Source: Bryum argenteum
Lineage: Eukaryota > Streptophyta > Bryopsida > Bryales > Bryaceae
Direction: 5' to 3'
NCBI GenBank assembly: GCA_037043015.1
Contig: CM073325.1
Span: 20,067,001 to 20,131,000, forward strand
Length of the DNA stretch: 64,000 bases
Part shown: piece after piece, positions 1 to 10,880 of the stretch
Layout: each line of letters begins with the position of its first letter
Numbering within the stretch: the first letter of the stretch is position 1
Made by a program: the position numbers and the translations under genes
Notes under the pieces: generated by a model
What the model was told of the DNA's origin: nothing
Database searches by the model: none
What the model saw: only the letters and a program-made list of their open reading frames with translations

Positions 1-1782
1 CCTGGTCGGCGGATCAGGGGTTTGTGTGAGGGGTGGTTAGCTCTGTTAGGGTTTGAGGTGTGAGGGTGCAGATGCAGCGAGCGATTGAGTTGGGTGTATG
101 ATCGAATTGGTGAGGTGTTTGGGTTAGATTGTGTATGTTTAGTTGGGGGTGCAATGAGTGACTTTGACATATGTACTGATGTTGGCTGCGGATGGCAGCA
201 ACCTTACTAAGAGGTTCTTACTGTCTTGTTGTTATTCCGGAGCAGGTGACATTTGAGACAGTAGTCTAGTGGATTGCTCTCAAACGGCCCTTCCACCAAT
301 TTGGCACAAGGAGAGTGGTTTTGATTGGCAGAAGTTGAATTTGTACCGGACCCTTTAGTGTGCATGGGTAAGATTTAGCAGAGTCGGAATAGATGGAAAT
401 TGCTGGGAGTGTGCTTGGTCGTAAGTCGACCCGAGAAGACGAGCAGGTGAGTTCCTTCCGACCTTTGTCGCTGTACTTGTGGCATTTTGACGGAGTATTT
501 CTCGGTGAATCTGTTTCGTCCCAGTGGTGGTTGCTGAATATATTTACGTTCTGACATCGCTACCGGCTCTGAGTCTTGGTACTGTGGTGTACTAGGCTTG
601 CGAGGCAGGAGGGAAATCGAAGAGGCGAAAGGGAAAGGAACATATTGCGCCTGGTGAGTAGTGTATTCTTGTGAGGAATTCCTCGTGAAATTTAGGGGAA
701 AATGAGGGTGTTCTCGGGTTGCGAAGCTGGAATTTAAGTAGAGTATCGAATTCAGATAATCAGGTGACCCGTGGTACAATCTGGCAAGCGCCAATCTTCC
801 GGTCCTACATCTGTCTATGTTTGTCAAACAAGACTGCAGCGGGCCATTCTCTGAGCGTAACTTAGTATATGTTTCAGGTCTAGTTTTCAATGCCTGATCT
901 TCTGTTTATCTGTTCATGTGTGTTGTAGACGATATTGAAGATACTCCCGGCGGTGATGGGAAGCGCGTGAGGAGTTGTGACAATGGTGGTGCTTTTGGTG
1001 GTTCTGGTGACAGTGGGGGCCAAGTGCACTATTCAGATGAGGTATGCTCCGTACTCCTCAGAACACTGGTCATAGAGCTTCCATTTTGTAGCTGGAACCT
1101 CTCTCTTGCGCTTCCAGCCCTTCCAATCCTACAGCATTACTTGTGGCGGGCCATGTTTCAACACCAAGCATGAATCTGAAAATGCCTTTGGAAGAGATTT
1201 GTTGGTCCAGAGAATTTCTAGTTGTACGGTACGGTTCTAAATCTCTGGAGTACACACGAACAGGAAACCGAGTCCCTTTTATTTTCGTCCAAGCCGAGAG
1301 GGACAGCAAGTGGCAACGTACTGGATCCTTCGGGAAGCGGAGAGGATATGCAGCAACGCAGGTAGAGCACCTGTCCTATGACTTGGCAATGATAGTCTCT
1401 CAGAATGACTGGCATTAAGTCCTGATTGGATGCTGAAGTCCTTTGATACACATTCAAATGCTTGGTAGCTGTAAGGTGATAGCCATGCATTAAGAGAAGT
1501 AGTGTGAGAGTTTAAGTTTTGATAACTAGTAAGCGTTTTGAATTGATGCTCTTCGTTTGATACCATTGAAGAATACTCTTTGAAGAGTATCGAAGAAGAT
1601 CTCACACCCAAGGTAAACAATTTATCAAGAAAACAGTACTGGCTTCACCATATCCATCCGCGAAGGTTATTTCCTCGTGGAGGTTAAAAGCTGGACATTC
1701 CCATTTACCAATGGTAATGTTATGTTTCACTTTAACAGTTCAAGTAATTTTTCTGAGAATCATAAATTGTGTTGCACTGCAG
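1..1782. other. 5' flank of the TNL gene, no firm gene
   Basis: No convincing protein or RNA gene is visible. One short segment (about 930-1041) looks like a possible leading exon of the downstream TNL gene: it follows a TTGTAG acceptor-like site, reads as a Gly/Ser/Asp-rich stretch ending in YSDE, and ends at GAG followed by a GTATGC donor. Its phase (0) does not fit the phase expected at the TIR exon acceptor at 1781-1782, so the link is weak. Other open frames here are on the opposite strand and have random-looking composition. Confidence 0.3.
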
Positions 1783-2377
1783 GTTGGCTGTAATTGATCC
1801 AGTGAAGCATAAGATATTTTTGAGTCACTCTGGAGCACAAAAGAATTTCGTGGAACAGCTGTGTGTCGATCTTGAAGCGCGGGGTTATATGTTCCCGTTC
1901 TTTGATCAGAGACACCATAGTCTACCCAAAGGCGAGGACTTTGCAGCTCTCATCAAACGGGCAGCCGGACAGTGTCATGTGGCAGTCATAGTGTTGTCCG
2001 AGGAGTTCTTGTGTTCGAAGTGGCCAATGATAGAGTTGGCTGAGTTCCATGCTGCGAAACAAGTGGGAAGCCATCGGATGAGCATGCTCCCCCTTTTCTA
2101 CAAGTTGAAGGTGGGGGACCTTGCGGACGAGAGCATAGAGGGTCGTTGGATGCCCATCTGGAATGCACTTGCTAGTAGGGACAAAAGGATTGACGTGTCG
2201 AGGTGGGCTGCAGCGGTAAAAGCGTTGCGAGGGGCGAATGGTCTGCCATTTGACAAGCACAACAACTCAAAAGTGGGTTACAGGAAGGAAATTGTTAGAA
2301 GCATATGGAAGATGTGGCCTGCAGATTTGTTGTATGATAGTACACGAGAGATGGTGGGTTACAATCGCATCTGTGAG
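1783..2377 (+). CDS. TIR domain exon of the TNL gene
   Basis: The exon starts after the acceptor TGCACTGCAG and ends at GAG before a GTATGT donor. It opens with HKIFLSHSGAQKNFVEQL, the classic TIR start in which a strand is followed by a Ser/His/Gly-rich turn. Further on are FFDQRHHSLPKGEDF, the BB-loop region, and VIVLSEEFLCSKWPMIEL, the TIR signature around the region of the catalytic Glu in NADase TIRs (here the E of WPMIELAEF). Plant TIRs act as NAD-cleaving signalling domains when oligomerised. There is no in-frame ATG before the conserved start, so an upstream exon must supply the initiator. The length, about 198 residues, fits a full TIR domain plus linker. Confidence 0.9.
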
Positions 2378-2591
2378 GTATGTGAGGGCATGAGTGTTCT
2401 TGTTTGAGTGGCCAAATGTGTCAGTTTAAGGGGTACGTGTAGTGAGTTATACTTGGTGCAGATGTACATTTTTGGTGCAGAGTTGATATTTTGTGGTGTC
2501 TCAGGTCAATTGTGGAATTACTCCATGCAAATTAAGTTCCGCTGTTCACGTGATGTGTGCGGTTTGTTTGGCTGTACCTTCTGGGTTGTAG

Positions 2592-2864
2592 AGAGTATCG
2601 AATAAATTTGTGGAAGGCACGGAGGTAGGGGCATCAGTGTTGGGGTTGTACGGAACGAGTGGGGTTGGAAAAACGACTCTGGCCAAGGCCTTGTGCGATC
2701 ACTTTGCTGAAGAGTTTGAGGGCAGGGTCTGCCACATAGAGCTCGGGACAAAGGGGAGGATGAAGCGGCAAAAGTTGGTGCTAAGGACTCTGTGTGGTTT
2801 GGAAGAAAACGTGCTGAATAGGGTTGTCGATGGTCGTCAGGTAATGCAAAATGTGGACAAGCAA
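2592..2864 (+). CDS. NB-ARC exon with P-loop
   Basis: The acceptor TTGTAG at 2586-2591 is followed in phase 0 by RVSNKFVEGTEVG, then LGLYGTSGVGKTTLAKAL, a textbook NB-ARC Walker A motif (GxxGxGKTT). The preceding exon also ends in phase 0, so TIR and NB-ARC join without a break. Two donors are possible, CAG|GTAATG after 2840 and CAA|GTATGT after 2864; both keep phase 0 with the next exon at 3209. The second is the better match to a consensus donor. The exon would bind the phosphates of ADP/ATP in the switch module of the receptor. Confidence 0.87.
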
Positions 2865-3208
2865 GTATGTTGCTTTTGAGATCCGTATCGACCTATTGCA
2901 CAGATGGCAGGGAGAGTCTTGTCTAGTAATGCAAGGAATTGTTTTGCATTTTTCGGAAGCCAATGATGAGTAGGAGGGGGCACAATGTCTTGTTGTAGCT
3001 ATTATGTAGAGTCTTTTAAGTTTTCTCATGTTGTTCTCACATTTGATATATCCGCATTGGGTTGTATTCCGTGTGTTGGAGGCATTTGTAAAGATATGTA
3101 GCGATGATTTTGTAAAGATTGTTGTTGGGTAGAGTTCTTGGTAGGGTTGTTTTGATGTCAAGTGGTAAAGATGTTCTAGGGTGATGTTGTTTGTCTCCGA
3201 CATGGCAG

Positions 3209-3757
3209 GGATTGGAGCTGATGCGAGATTACATGAAGAGGGAGCCCGTTGTTCTCGTCATTGACAATCTCAGCGACGATTTGAGTTCCGGGATAGAAGC
3301 TCGTCAGTACTTGAAGGTTGGATTTCATCCAAGGAGCAAGGTCATGATTACTGCAAGGAGCAAAGAGGTGTTGCAAGATTTGTTACCAGGCGTGGAATTT
3401 TGCATGAGGATTCCAAAGTTGAATGAGGAGGAAGCAGGGATGATATTCTTGAGAAGTGCTAATGGTATGGGGCAGCGCTTCTCTCCAGCGACGGACGAAG
3501 AGCGGAGAGTTCTGAGACTTTGTGTACGGAAGTGCTTGCTAATTCCAGACGATATCACATACTCAGTCCTAGATGAAAATCCGGGCGATTCAGATTTTAC
3601 TGGTGTTCCAGAATATGGAGCCTATCATCCTATGGCATTGTCAGCGTTGGGGGATTACTTTCACAGGTTGAGCGGCGGCAATACTAGGATGTTGGATTGG
3701 GAGGATAGCCTTGAAGAGCACCGTGAGTTGATGAGGGAAGTGTTGCAAGCTCCGAGC
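3209..3757 (+). CDS. NB-ARC exon with kinase-2, RNBS-B and GLPL-like motifs
   Basis: The exon opens after the acceptor GACATGGCAG with GLELMRDYMKREP. It shows VVLVIDNLS (kinase-2 with the Asp pair region), SKVMITARSKEV (RNBS-B) and YHPMALSALGDYF at the position of the GLPLAL motif. The usual GLPL is replaced by YHPMAL, which is unusual and may mark a lineage-specific NB-ARC. The open frame runs straight into the left LTR of the gypsy element at about 3758, where translation would add a short foreign tail and stop at about 3808. The missing rest of the domain reappears after the element. Confidence 0.85.
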
Positions 3758-4206
3758 TTCGTCACAACTTCGTTACAACGGTTGGAAGACTTAGACTTAA
3801 TGTTATGACTTCGTCACAACTTTGCTACAACGGTTGGAAGACTTAGACTTAACAATGAGAGAAAACGGTTGGAACTGCAGTAACGAACTCATTTCAATCT
3901 ATCGTCGATATATACTCAGTGAGAGGAGCTGTCTCTCACTTTGCATTATTCATAATCAAGTATTGCATTTCCGATGTTCTCTTCTCTCTGTTGTATCGTC
4001 GATTCGTTCATGGCTCACTGATTGATGAACATGTATGGAACCGTAGTCATAAGATCGATCTGTCCATAACTGTGCATGGGAATTAACGACGTAGGTTTGT
4101 TCCGTTAGTACAAGGATGTCTTGGATCTGGCTCATCGAGTGATAGTCTGTCAGAAAGCTGGACGTAAGAGTGTCGATGGTCCGATCTGCGTAATCGAATC
4201 CTGACA
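3758..4206 (+). repeat. 5' LTR of gypsy element 1
   Basis: About 449 bp matching 9395-9852. It ends TCCTGACA, where the 3' copy ends TCCTCGACA. The start is truncated: it begins at CTTCGTCACAAC and lacks the TGTTATGA of the 3' copy. The first part contains a roughly 43-bp direct tandem repeat (a TTCGTCACAACTT... block ending GACTTAGACTTAA, twice), also present in the other LTR. The two LTRs show scattered substitutions, so the insertion is not very young. Confidence 0.88.
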
Positions 4207-4422
4207 AAATGCAAAGTCATGACCGTCCACGCTCTACGAGAAACTTCGAGCGGAAGCAGGTGTTTCAGAAGGTTGGAACAGAAGTCTGGAGCGGTAGAAA
4301 CTTCGGCTGCACAAATTGGCGAATGAACCTGTGATTAATTGTTGGACCTTCATGGAGCAGAAAGGATTGGCTCCCGAACCGGAGTTTCCCGCAGTTGTAG
4401 AAATGGAACCTAACTGGATGAC

Positions 4423-5430
4423 GTGCATTTAACAACAAGTTCAGTCAGTATTCGAGGCCGCTATTCCTCACTTGGTGCAGCAGATAAGCGAGCGAACCAA
4501 CGCGTTGACGCGTTGCAGGGGTTCAACGCGTTGCAGGGGTTTCCTTCCGCTGGCGAAGGCGCGCAGAGTCAATTTCATCGAAGTAATGAAGGAGGAAAAG
4601 AATCAAAGGTTGCGGTTCCAGAAAAGTTTTCGGGCAAAAAAGGAGGTGAGGTCTACAAATGGTTCGCACAGCTTCGCTTGGTATTTCGAGGTAAGTTTTG
4701 ATCTTATCAGAGTGATGAAGATAAGATAGCCTATGCTTTATCTTACATGGGTGGGGCTGCGCAAAATTGGGCAATGCCCATTTTGCAAGCTCTCGACGAG
4801 GGACGTCATCATGAGTTGTTAAGCAGTTACGATCGATTCCGAGAAGCCGTGATTGGAGTTTTTGGTGAAATCGATCGGCGAGGAACCGCGGAGGATCGAT
4901 TGGGTAAACTCCAACAAACGGGATCCGTAGCTTCGTATATTGCTACTTTCAATGAGCACGCAGCTCAAGTTGACTGGAATGAGTCGAGTTTAATTGCGCG
5001 TTTTCGAACGGGACTCAAAGACGAGGTTTTGGATTCGGTAGCTACGGCGGAGCATCAGCCATACAAATTACAAGAGTGGATGCTGATGGCTTCTAGAATC
5101 GATGAACGGTTGTGGACACGGCGCCAAGGGCGTCGTCAGATGGCTACTACCTCATCGTGGAAGACTTCTGTGAATCGGATGTCAACAGTGCCAACTACTC
5201 CTGGTCCAGTTCCGCTGGAGATTGACGCATTGGGCGTGAGTACCGCGTTAGCACGGACAACAGCTCAACGACTGGAATTCCAGCAGCAAGGGAGGTGTTG
5301 GGGCTGCGGACTTGCCGGCCACATTCGTAGTCGATGTCCAACAAATCCGTCAAAGCCTTTTGTTCTGGCAGGTACCATTACGGAGATTCCCAAATCAACT
5401 GGGTCGGAAAATGGGCGAGCCCGGGACTGA
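4423..5430 (+). pseudogene. gag: gypsy element 1 gag
   Basis: Capsid/nucleocapsid polyprotein of the element, disrupted. The core reads VAVPEKFSGKKGGEVYKWFA in frame 1, is stopped by TGA at 4699-4701, then continues in the same frame with an ALSYMGGAAQNW block, the usual retrotransposon Gag helical region. A CCHC zinc knuckle, CWGCGLAGHIRSRC, lies near 5299-5340 and would bind the RNA. The N-terminal part looks coding in another frame (4472 onward, with IPHLVQQISERTNALT), so there is at least one frame break as well as the stop. The C-terminal end overlaps the start of pol by about 97 bases in a -1 relation, the arrangement used for programmed -1 frameshifting. Confidence 0.8.
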
Positions 5431-8400
5431 AAGTTTCCATTCAGTACCCGGGAGAGGTGCAGACTGCCGCTGTCCTCGAAGCTATGCAGTTTGCCAAGGC
5501 CGCGACGCCTGTTTCGACCCCGATTGTTCCTGTTGCGACATCGGGACAACGCGTTGCAGCGACGTCGGTTGCTCTTCCGCCAGCTGCTGTTACAATCTCG
5601 AGCCAGCCAATTGGACCCTTGCTGCATCAATCTGTCCCGACGTCGTTCCATGTTCGTGCAACTTTGGACCAGGGAGTACATCTGACATTGGAGTCTCGTA
5701 TCAATTCGCAAATGGCTACTGTGTTGGTGGACTCGGGAGCCACTGGGGTTTTCATGCACCCGGCTTTTGCGAAAGCATGCAAAGCACAATTACGAAAAAA
5801 AGTAATTCCACGCGAGGTTCGTGTTATTGATGGCCGGATAATTGACTCTGGGCTCATCACAGAGGAAGCAGTGGTGCAAATGGTCATTGGGAATCACGTT
5901 GAGGAATTGGTCGCCGACGTAACTAATACCGGTCGCTACTCCTGCGTGTTGGGAATTCCGTGGCTAGTGACGCACGACCCAACGATTCGATGGGCTCAAG
6001 GACGCGTCACGTTTGATTCGGCCATTTGTCATGAACGGTGTTTGGTGGGATTGCAGAAGCCACTGATATCTGGCATCGATCCATCAACTTCGGTCGATCA
6101 GCTACCGGTCTCGGGTTCACAGACAATTGCCGTTACCCACGCGTCGGATTCTTCGGCAGCAGTTCGTTGGGTTACTCCTGGTCATGCCATGGTATCTGCA
6201 ACTTCTTTTCGCCGAGCACGTGGCAAAGGCCCCAGTTACATGGTGGAAATTTCGGAGTTACTGGCCGTTGATGGTGCGGCTCAGTCGGACTTGGAAGGTA
6301 TTCTGCAGGAGTATATGGATTTGCACGGCGCTTTCAGCGAATCTGCTTCGAACGAACTACCCGCACATGGGATCTCTGATATGCGGATTGACTTCAAAGA
6401 CGGTCAGGAACCCCGAAATAGCGGCTTACGACCCATGTCTCCTATTGAACTTGATGAACTCCGCCGATATTTGGAGGAAAATCTTGGAAAGGGCTGGATC
6501 CGGGAATCCAAATCCCCTGTCTCGGCGCCTATTGTATTCGCTAAGAAAAAGGATGGCTCGATTCGTGTGTGTGTTGATTACCGCAACTTAAATCATGTCA
6601 CAATAAAAAACCGATATCCGCTTCCGTTGATTCCGGAATTGACTGATCGCCTTGCAGGAGCTACAATCTTCACAAAGCTTGATGTGCGGCAGGCTTATCA
6701 TCAAGTCCGTATGGCGATTGGCCACGAATATAAAACAGCCTTCAAGACTCGATATGGCTTGTACGAATATCTCGTCATGCCTTTTGGCTTGACAAATGCC
6801 CCAGCGCAATTCCAAGCGCACATGCAAACAATTTTCAACGACTTATTGGATGTTTCGGTGGTGATATATCTCGATGATATATTAATTTTCTCAAAGACTT
6901 TGGCAGACCATACACCGGTTGTCAGGGAGGTTCTGCGACGCTTGGCACATCACGGTTTGTATGCGAAAGCTTGCAAGTGTGAGTTCCATCGTCCCTCGGT
7001 CGAATTCTTGGGGCTCATTGTTTCGGCTGCCGGTTTTAAGATGTGCCCAAACAAAATTCAAGCTCTACAAGATTGGCCGGTTCCTACAAATTTGCGACAG
7101 CTGCAAGCATTTTTGGGGTTTTCTAATTTCTACAGGCGGTTTATCCATGACTATTCTAAAATTACGGTCCCATTAACGGAATTAACAAAGAAAAATGTGC
7201 GGTTTGAGTGGACCGACATCACTCAACACTCGTTTGTGGAACTTCGGTCTCGGTTTCTCCGCGCTCCAGTTCTTTCACATCCAGATTTCAATCAACCTTT
7301 CATCATCGAAGCAGATGCATCAGATTGGGCTACTGGCGGCATTCTCTCACAAAGGGGGTCCGACGGACATTTACACCCTTGTGCTTTCCGAAGTTCGAAA
7401 ATGACATCAGCTGAAATTAATTATGACATATATGATAAGGAATTGTTGGCCATCGTGCTCGCGTTCGAGGATTGGCGGGTATATTTGGAGGGATCACCGC
7501 ATTCCATTCGCGTCATATCTGATCACAAAAATTTACAACAATTCTTAACGACTAAGCAACTCAATCGCCGTCAGGCCCGTTGGTCTGAGATTCTTTCCGC
7601 GTTTACTTTCACAATCGAGCATCGGCCGGGGACATTGAATGGGCGGGCGGATATGTTATCACGGCCACCTGGATCTTTCCCCGCCGATGTTGATTCTCAA
7701 TATCCGACCCCACTGTTCAAGTTGGTCGACGTCGACGTTGACTCCCAGTCTCGGCAGTCCCTGCCCACTGCAGCTGCGGTGGTTGCTTCACACTCTGAGC
7801 AATTGCTGTCTGACGTTGCCAGAGGAAAGGAAATTCAGTCTCACCAATCACAGCACAACCTTGACATGTTAGAAGCATGTGTTCCTATTTGGACTGATGT
7901 GCAGATCATTCGAAAGATCAAAGCGACTATGTCTACTGATTCTACGTTTCAGCCCGTTATCCGCTACTTGCAAACCGTGAACCGATCCACTGGATTGAAG
8001 AAACAGTTTATTGGTTATGAGTTACGGGACGAATTGTTGTATTACAAAGGATCCATTGTGGTTCCTAATAATGACTCTTTGCGTCTTCAAGTGCTACGCT
8101 CCCGTCATGACAATCCTATGGCTGGTCATTTCGGAAGGGCAAAAACCTTGGAACTTGTTATGCGTACTTTCTTTTGGCCAACTCTCCGTCGTTATGTGAA
8201 CCGATATGTGGAGGCTTGCGATTTATGTCAAAGATCAAAGCCAAGACGTCATAGTAAATACGGGTTATTACAACCGATACCCGCGGCCGACGGGCCATGG
8301 AAACGAGTCACGGCTGATTTTATTGTGAAATTACCGAATAGTCGCGGCTATGACTCAATCCTTGTGATTGTCGATAAAAATACTAAAATGGCGCATTTTA

Positions 8401-9000
8401 TTCCGACGAATGAATCCATAGATTCCAACGGCACCGCCACATTATACCTTAATCATGTATGGAAACTTCACGGCCTACCAAACGAGATCATTTCGGACAG
8501 GGGGCCGGTATTTATATCCAAATTTATGCGTAGATTATGCCAACTTCTTCGTATTCGGCCATCGCCAACCACCGCTTTCCACCCCCAGTCCGATGGCCAA
8601 ACGGAGCGCGTCAACCAAATTCTTGAGCAGATTCTACGAATATTTACTACGCGTCGGCAAGATGATTGGTCGGATTTATTACCCATCGCAGAGTTTGCGT
8701 ATAACAATGCGTGTCATTCTGCCACCGGTTTCTCTCCATTTTTCGCGACGTATGGTTATCATCCACAGTTGAGTTTTACGATGCCAACTACTTCAAAGGT
8801 GCCGGCTGCTGAAGACCGTATTAGAAAGTTAAAGCAAATTCACGAAGAGATTAAAATCATGATTGACATTGCGGCCAATCAAGCCAAGCTGCAATATGAT
8901 CAACACGTCCAGCATCAGCCTATGTTGTCGATTGGCGATCAAGTTTTACTCCGGCATGACAACATCTCAACTACCGCTCCTTCAAAAAATTGGCGGCAAA
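5334..9000 (+). CDS. pol: gypsy element 1 pol: protease, RT, RNase H, integrase
   Basis: Long open frame with all enzymatic domains in the Ty3/gypsy order. The aspartic protease shows VLVDSGATG near residue 132. Reverse transcriptase shows LVMPFGLTNAPAQFQ near 480 and the catalytic YLDDILIF near 512. RNase H begins FIIEADASDWATGG near 656, with DKELLAIVLAFEDWR later. Integrase has the HHCC finger (H..H...CDLCQRS, about 925-967) and the DDE core (TADFIVKL, ISDRGPVF, DGQTERVNQ, about 994-1090). The open frame is technically open to 9164, but after about 8990 the meaningful translation is in another frame, so a one-base break in the A-run near 8985-8992 separates it from the chromodomain. No stop interrupts the catalytic domains. 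Confidence 0.95.
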
Positions 9001-9394
9001 TTTTTTGGGACCATTTAAGATTATTGGGAAGATCTCTGACTTGGTATATCGCCTCAAACTGCCACCAACACTTCGTATCCATAACGTCTTCCATGTTTCC
9101 GTTCTTGAGCCATATTTTCGTGACATTATCCCTGGACGGATCCAAAGAGCACCGTCTCCAATAATCACAACTGATGGCACAGAGGAATATGAAGTTAAAC
9201 AGGTACTTGATTCTCGCCTGGTTGGTCGAAATTCCAAACTCCAGTACTTAGTATCTTGGAAAGGTTATACTGCCGAACAAGACTCCTGGGAACCGGCAGA
9301 GAATCTTAAGAATGCTCCCATTGCAGTCCGCAAGTTTCATCGTCTTCATCCTCAGGCGGCTGCTCCGGCTACAATAACCTGGAAGAGGGGGTAA
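8990..9394 (+). CDS. gypsy element 1 integrase C-terminus and chromodomain
   Basis: Continues pol in a different frame. It opens with FLGPFKIIGKISDLVYRLKL, the conserved GPF/Y-type integrase tail, followed by HNVFHVSVLEPY, and ends in a chromodomain: YEVKQVLDSRL, LQYLVSWKGY, QDSWEPAENL. The aromatic residues expected for histone-tail binding (Y, W and W of this cage region) are visible. Chromodomains of chromoviruses steer integration to heterochromatin. Its stop is directly followed by the purine tract and the 3' LTR. A single missing or extra A would rejoin it with pol. Confidence 0.88.
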   Translation: MAANFLGPFKIIGKISDLVYRLKLPPTLRIHNVFHVSVLEPYFRDIIPGRIQRAPSPIITTDGTEEYEVKQVLDSRLVGRNSKLQYLVSWKGYTAEQDSWEPAENLKNAPIAVRKFHRLHPQAAAPATITWKRG

Positions 9395-9852
9395 TGTTAT
9401 GACTTCGTCACAACTTCGTTACAACGGTTGGAAGACTTAGACTTAATGTTATGACTTCGTCACAACTTTGCTACAACGGTTGGAAGACTTAGACTTAACA
9501 ATGAGAGAAAACGGTTGGAAGCTGCAGAATGAACTCATTTCAATCTATCGTCGATATATACTCGGTGAGAGGAGTCGTCTCTCACTTTGCATTATTCATA
9601 ATCAAGTATTGCATTTCCGATGTTCTCTTCTCTCTCGTTGTATCGTCGATTCGTTCATGGCTCACCGATTGATGAACATGTATGGAACCGTAGTCATAAG
9701 ATCGATCCGCCCATAATCGTGCATGGGAATTAACGACGAGGTTTGTTCCGTTAGTACAAGGATGTCTTGGATCCGGCTCATCGAGTGATAGTCCGCCGAA
9801 AGTCGGACGTAAGAGTGTCGATGGTCCGATCCGCGTAATCGAATCCTCGACA
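9383..9852 (+). repeat. Purine tract and 3' LTR of gypsy element 1
   Basis: The purine tract GGAAGAGGGGG (about 9381-9391) primes plus-strand synthesis and is followed by the 3' LTR (9395-9852), which starts TGTTATGACTTCG and ends CTCGACA. It contains the intact version of the 43-bp tandem repeat whose left end is missing from the 5' LTR. It is followed by TATCA and then by the resumed TNL coding sequence. Confidence 0.88.
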
Positions 9853-9862
9853 TATCATAAGC

Positions 9863-10054
9863 ATTATTCATCCGCAATTCGGTACCTTGATTCGAGGGTG
9901 CAACTATTGTTTTTGGATCTTGCGATTTACTTGTCGTTTGATGAGAGGGGTTATGGAGGGTTTAACCCGGAAGGTTGGGAATTCAAACATTGGGTGGATC
10001 GGGTGGCTCTAATGCATGGAGAGACAGTAAAGCGTTGTTAAAAGACATGTGAGT
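9863..10054 (+). CDS. TNL gene, NB-ARC ARC2 piece after the gypsy insertion
   Basis: Immediately after the 3' LTR the reading AIRYLDSRVQLLFLDLAIYL appears, which matches the 'FLDIA' block that follows the GLPL region in plant TNLs (winged-helix start). It continues WEFKHWVDRVALMHGE. The frame then meets TAA at about 10034, while a frame one base off reads SKALLKD up to a strong GTGAGT donor at about 10055, so a single-base frame break is likely. This piece shows that the gypsy element landed inside the NB-ARC coding sequence. Confidence 0.75.
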
Positions 10055-10314
10055 ACAAATACCAAGTCTTATCATTTTGATTGTGGACTTATCGCCACGA
10101 TTTTTGCGGTCTTTAATTTTCGTTGGGTGCAATGTGTCTGTAATGATTTGAAGCATCCGATGGAATCATGTCGCTCATGTTATGCGATTGCGGGATTTGA
10201 AGAGGTCCGGCATGATCAATCGTGACGCCCGACCTCCCGGTTCAATTACAACGCGCATCCGCTATATAGGAAATTTCTTTGAGTGGTACATGACAGAGAG
10301 CACGGGGTGGTGGG

Positions 10315-10585
10315 TTGAAGAATGGATGGGGTGTGTTTCAACCTTGTGGCACTGACCTCGGATATGATTATCGGGCATCGAAGTGCATTTCCGACCTTGT
10401 GAGGTGCGAGTTTTTGAGATCTCGAGATGCTAGTATCCGGCTTCTCACCAAGAAGCGAATGCAAGAGTTGCAAAATCTGGTGTTGCTCCAGCTTTATGAT
10501 TGCAAGGAGTTACGAGTACTGAGTCTTGTGGGGCTTGACAGCCTCCGTCATTTGGAGCTTGTTAGGCTTCCGAATCTGGTGACAT
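10315..10585 (+). CDS. TNL gene, LRR piece 1
   Basis: Leucine-rich repeats are visible: LQNLVLLQLYDCKELRVLSL, then LDSLRHLELVRLPNLV, each about 23 residues apart, typical of plant TNL LRRs. The acceptor is not certain because the stretch 10055-10314 is only partly coding-like. The exon is cut by the copia element exactly after GACAT at 10581-10585. LRRs give recognition specificity and autoinhibition. Confidence 0.78.
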
Positions 10586-10860
10586 TGTTGGCACATATGA
10601 CCTGTCAGCACCCGGCCAGCACATATGAGCTCCAGCGTGGAAGCTGACCTGGCTGGCAGTAGGGACAGAAGTTTAGATCATCATTCGTCTAAGTCTGTTA
10701 AGTCTCTGATAGACGAATGCTAGCCGTAACCTAACGCAGAATTAGGTATTGGGATAGATCAACTCTTCGCACCTGTTGTATAAAGACCTTTGAATCTCTT
10801 ATCAACCATCATCTGTTTTTTTACCTCTCATTACGAGGTCTTTCTACCTGGTATCAGAGC
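10586..10860 (+). repeat. 5' LTR and primer binding site of the copia element
   Basis: The LTR 10586-10848 begins TGTTGGCACATATGACC and ends TTTCTACC. The primer binding site TGGTATCAGAGC (10849-10860) is complementary to the 3' end of initiator tRNA-Met, the standard plant copia primer. A TATA-like TTGTATAAAGACC lies at about 10778-10790 and probably marks the promoter that starts the genomic RNA. The 5-bp target duplication GACAT precedes it. Confidence 0.95.
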
Positions 10861-10880
10861 GAGATTAGCAGCATACTAGA

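Larger units (their letters stand above)
3758..9852 (+). mobile_element. Ty3/gypsy chromovirus (LTR retrotransposon)
   Basis: Complete element of about 6.1 kb: 5' LTR, gag, pol (protease, RT, RNase H, integrase), chromodomain, purine tract and 3' LTR. The chromodomain at the integrase C-terminus places it among chromoviruses. The 3' LTR begins TGTTATGAC and both LTRs end in ACA, but the first 8 bases of the 5' LTR are absent, so no matching target-site duplication can be shown; TATCA follows the 3' end. The element lies inside the NB-ARC coding region of the TNL gene in the same orientation. No TGGTATCAGAGC-type primer site follows the 5' LTR. Novel chromovirus clades are known from mosses; a tree is needed to place this one. 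Confidence 0.92.

Noticed and set aside
375-890. 171-codon open frame on the - strand
   Set aside because: Composition is random-looking, no motif, no conserved block; it lies in the flank of the TNL gene.
3753-9857. Target-site duplication of gypsy element 1
   Set aside because: TATCA follows the 3' LTR but the bases before the 5' LTR do not match and the LTR start is truncated.
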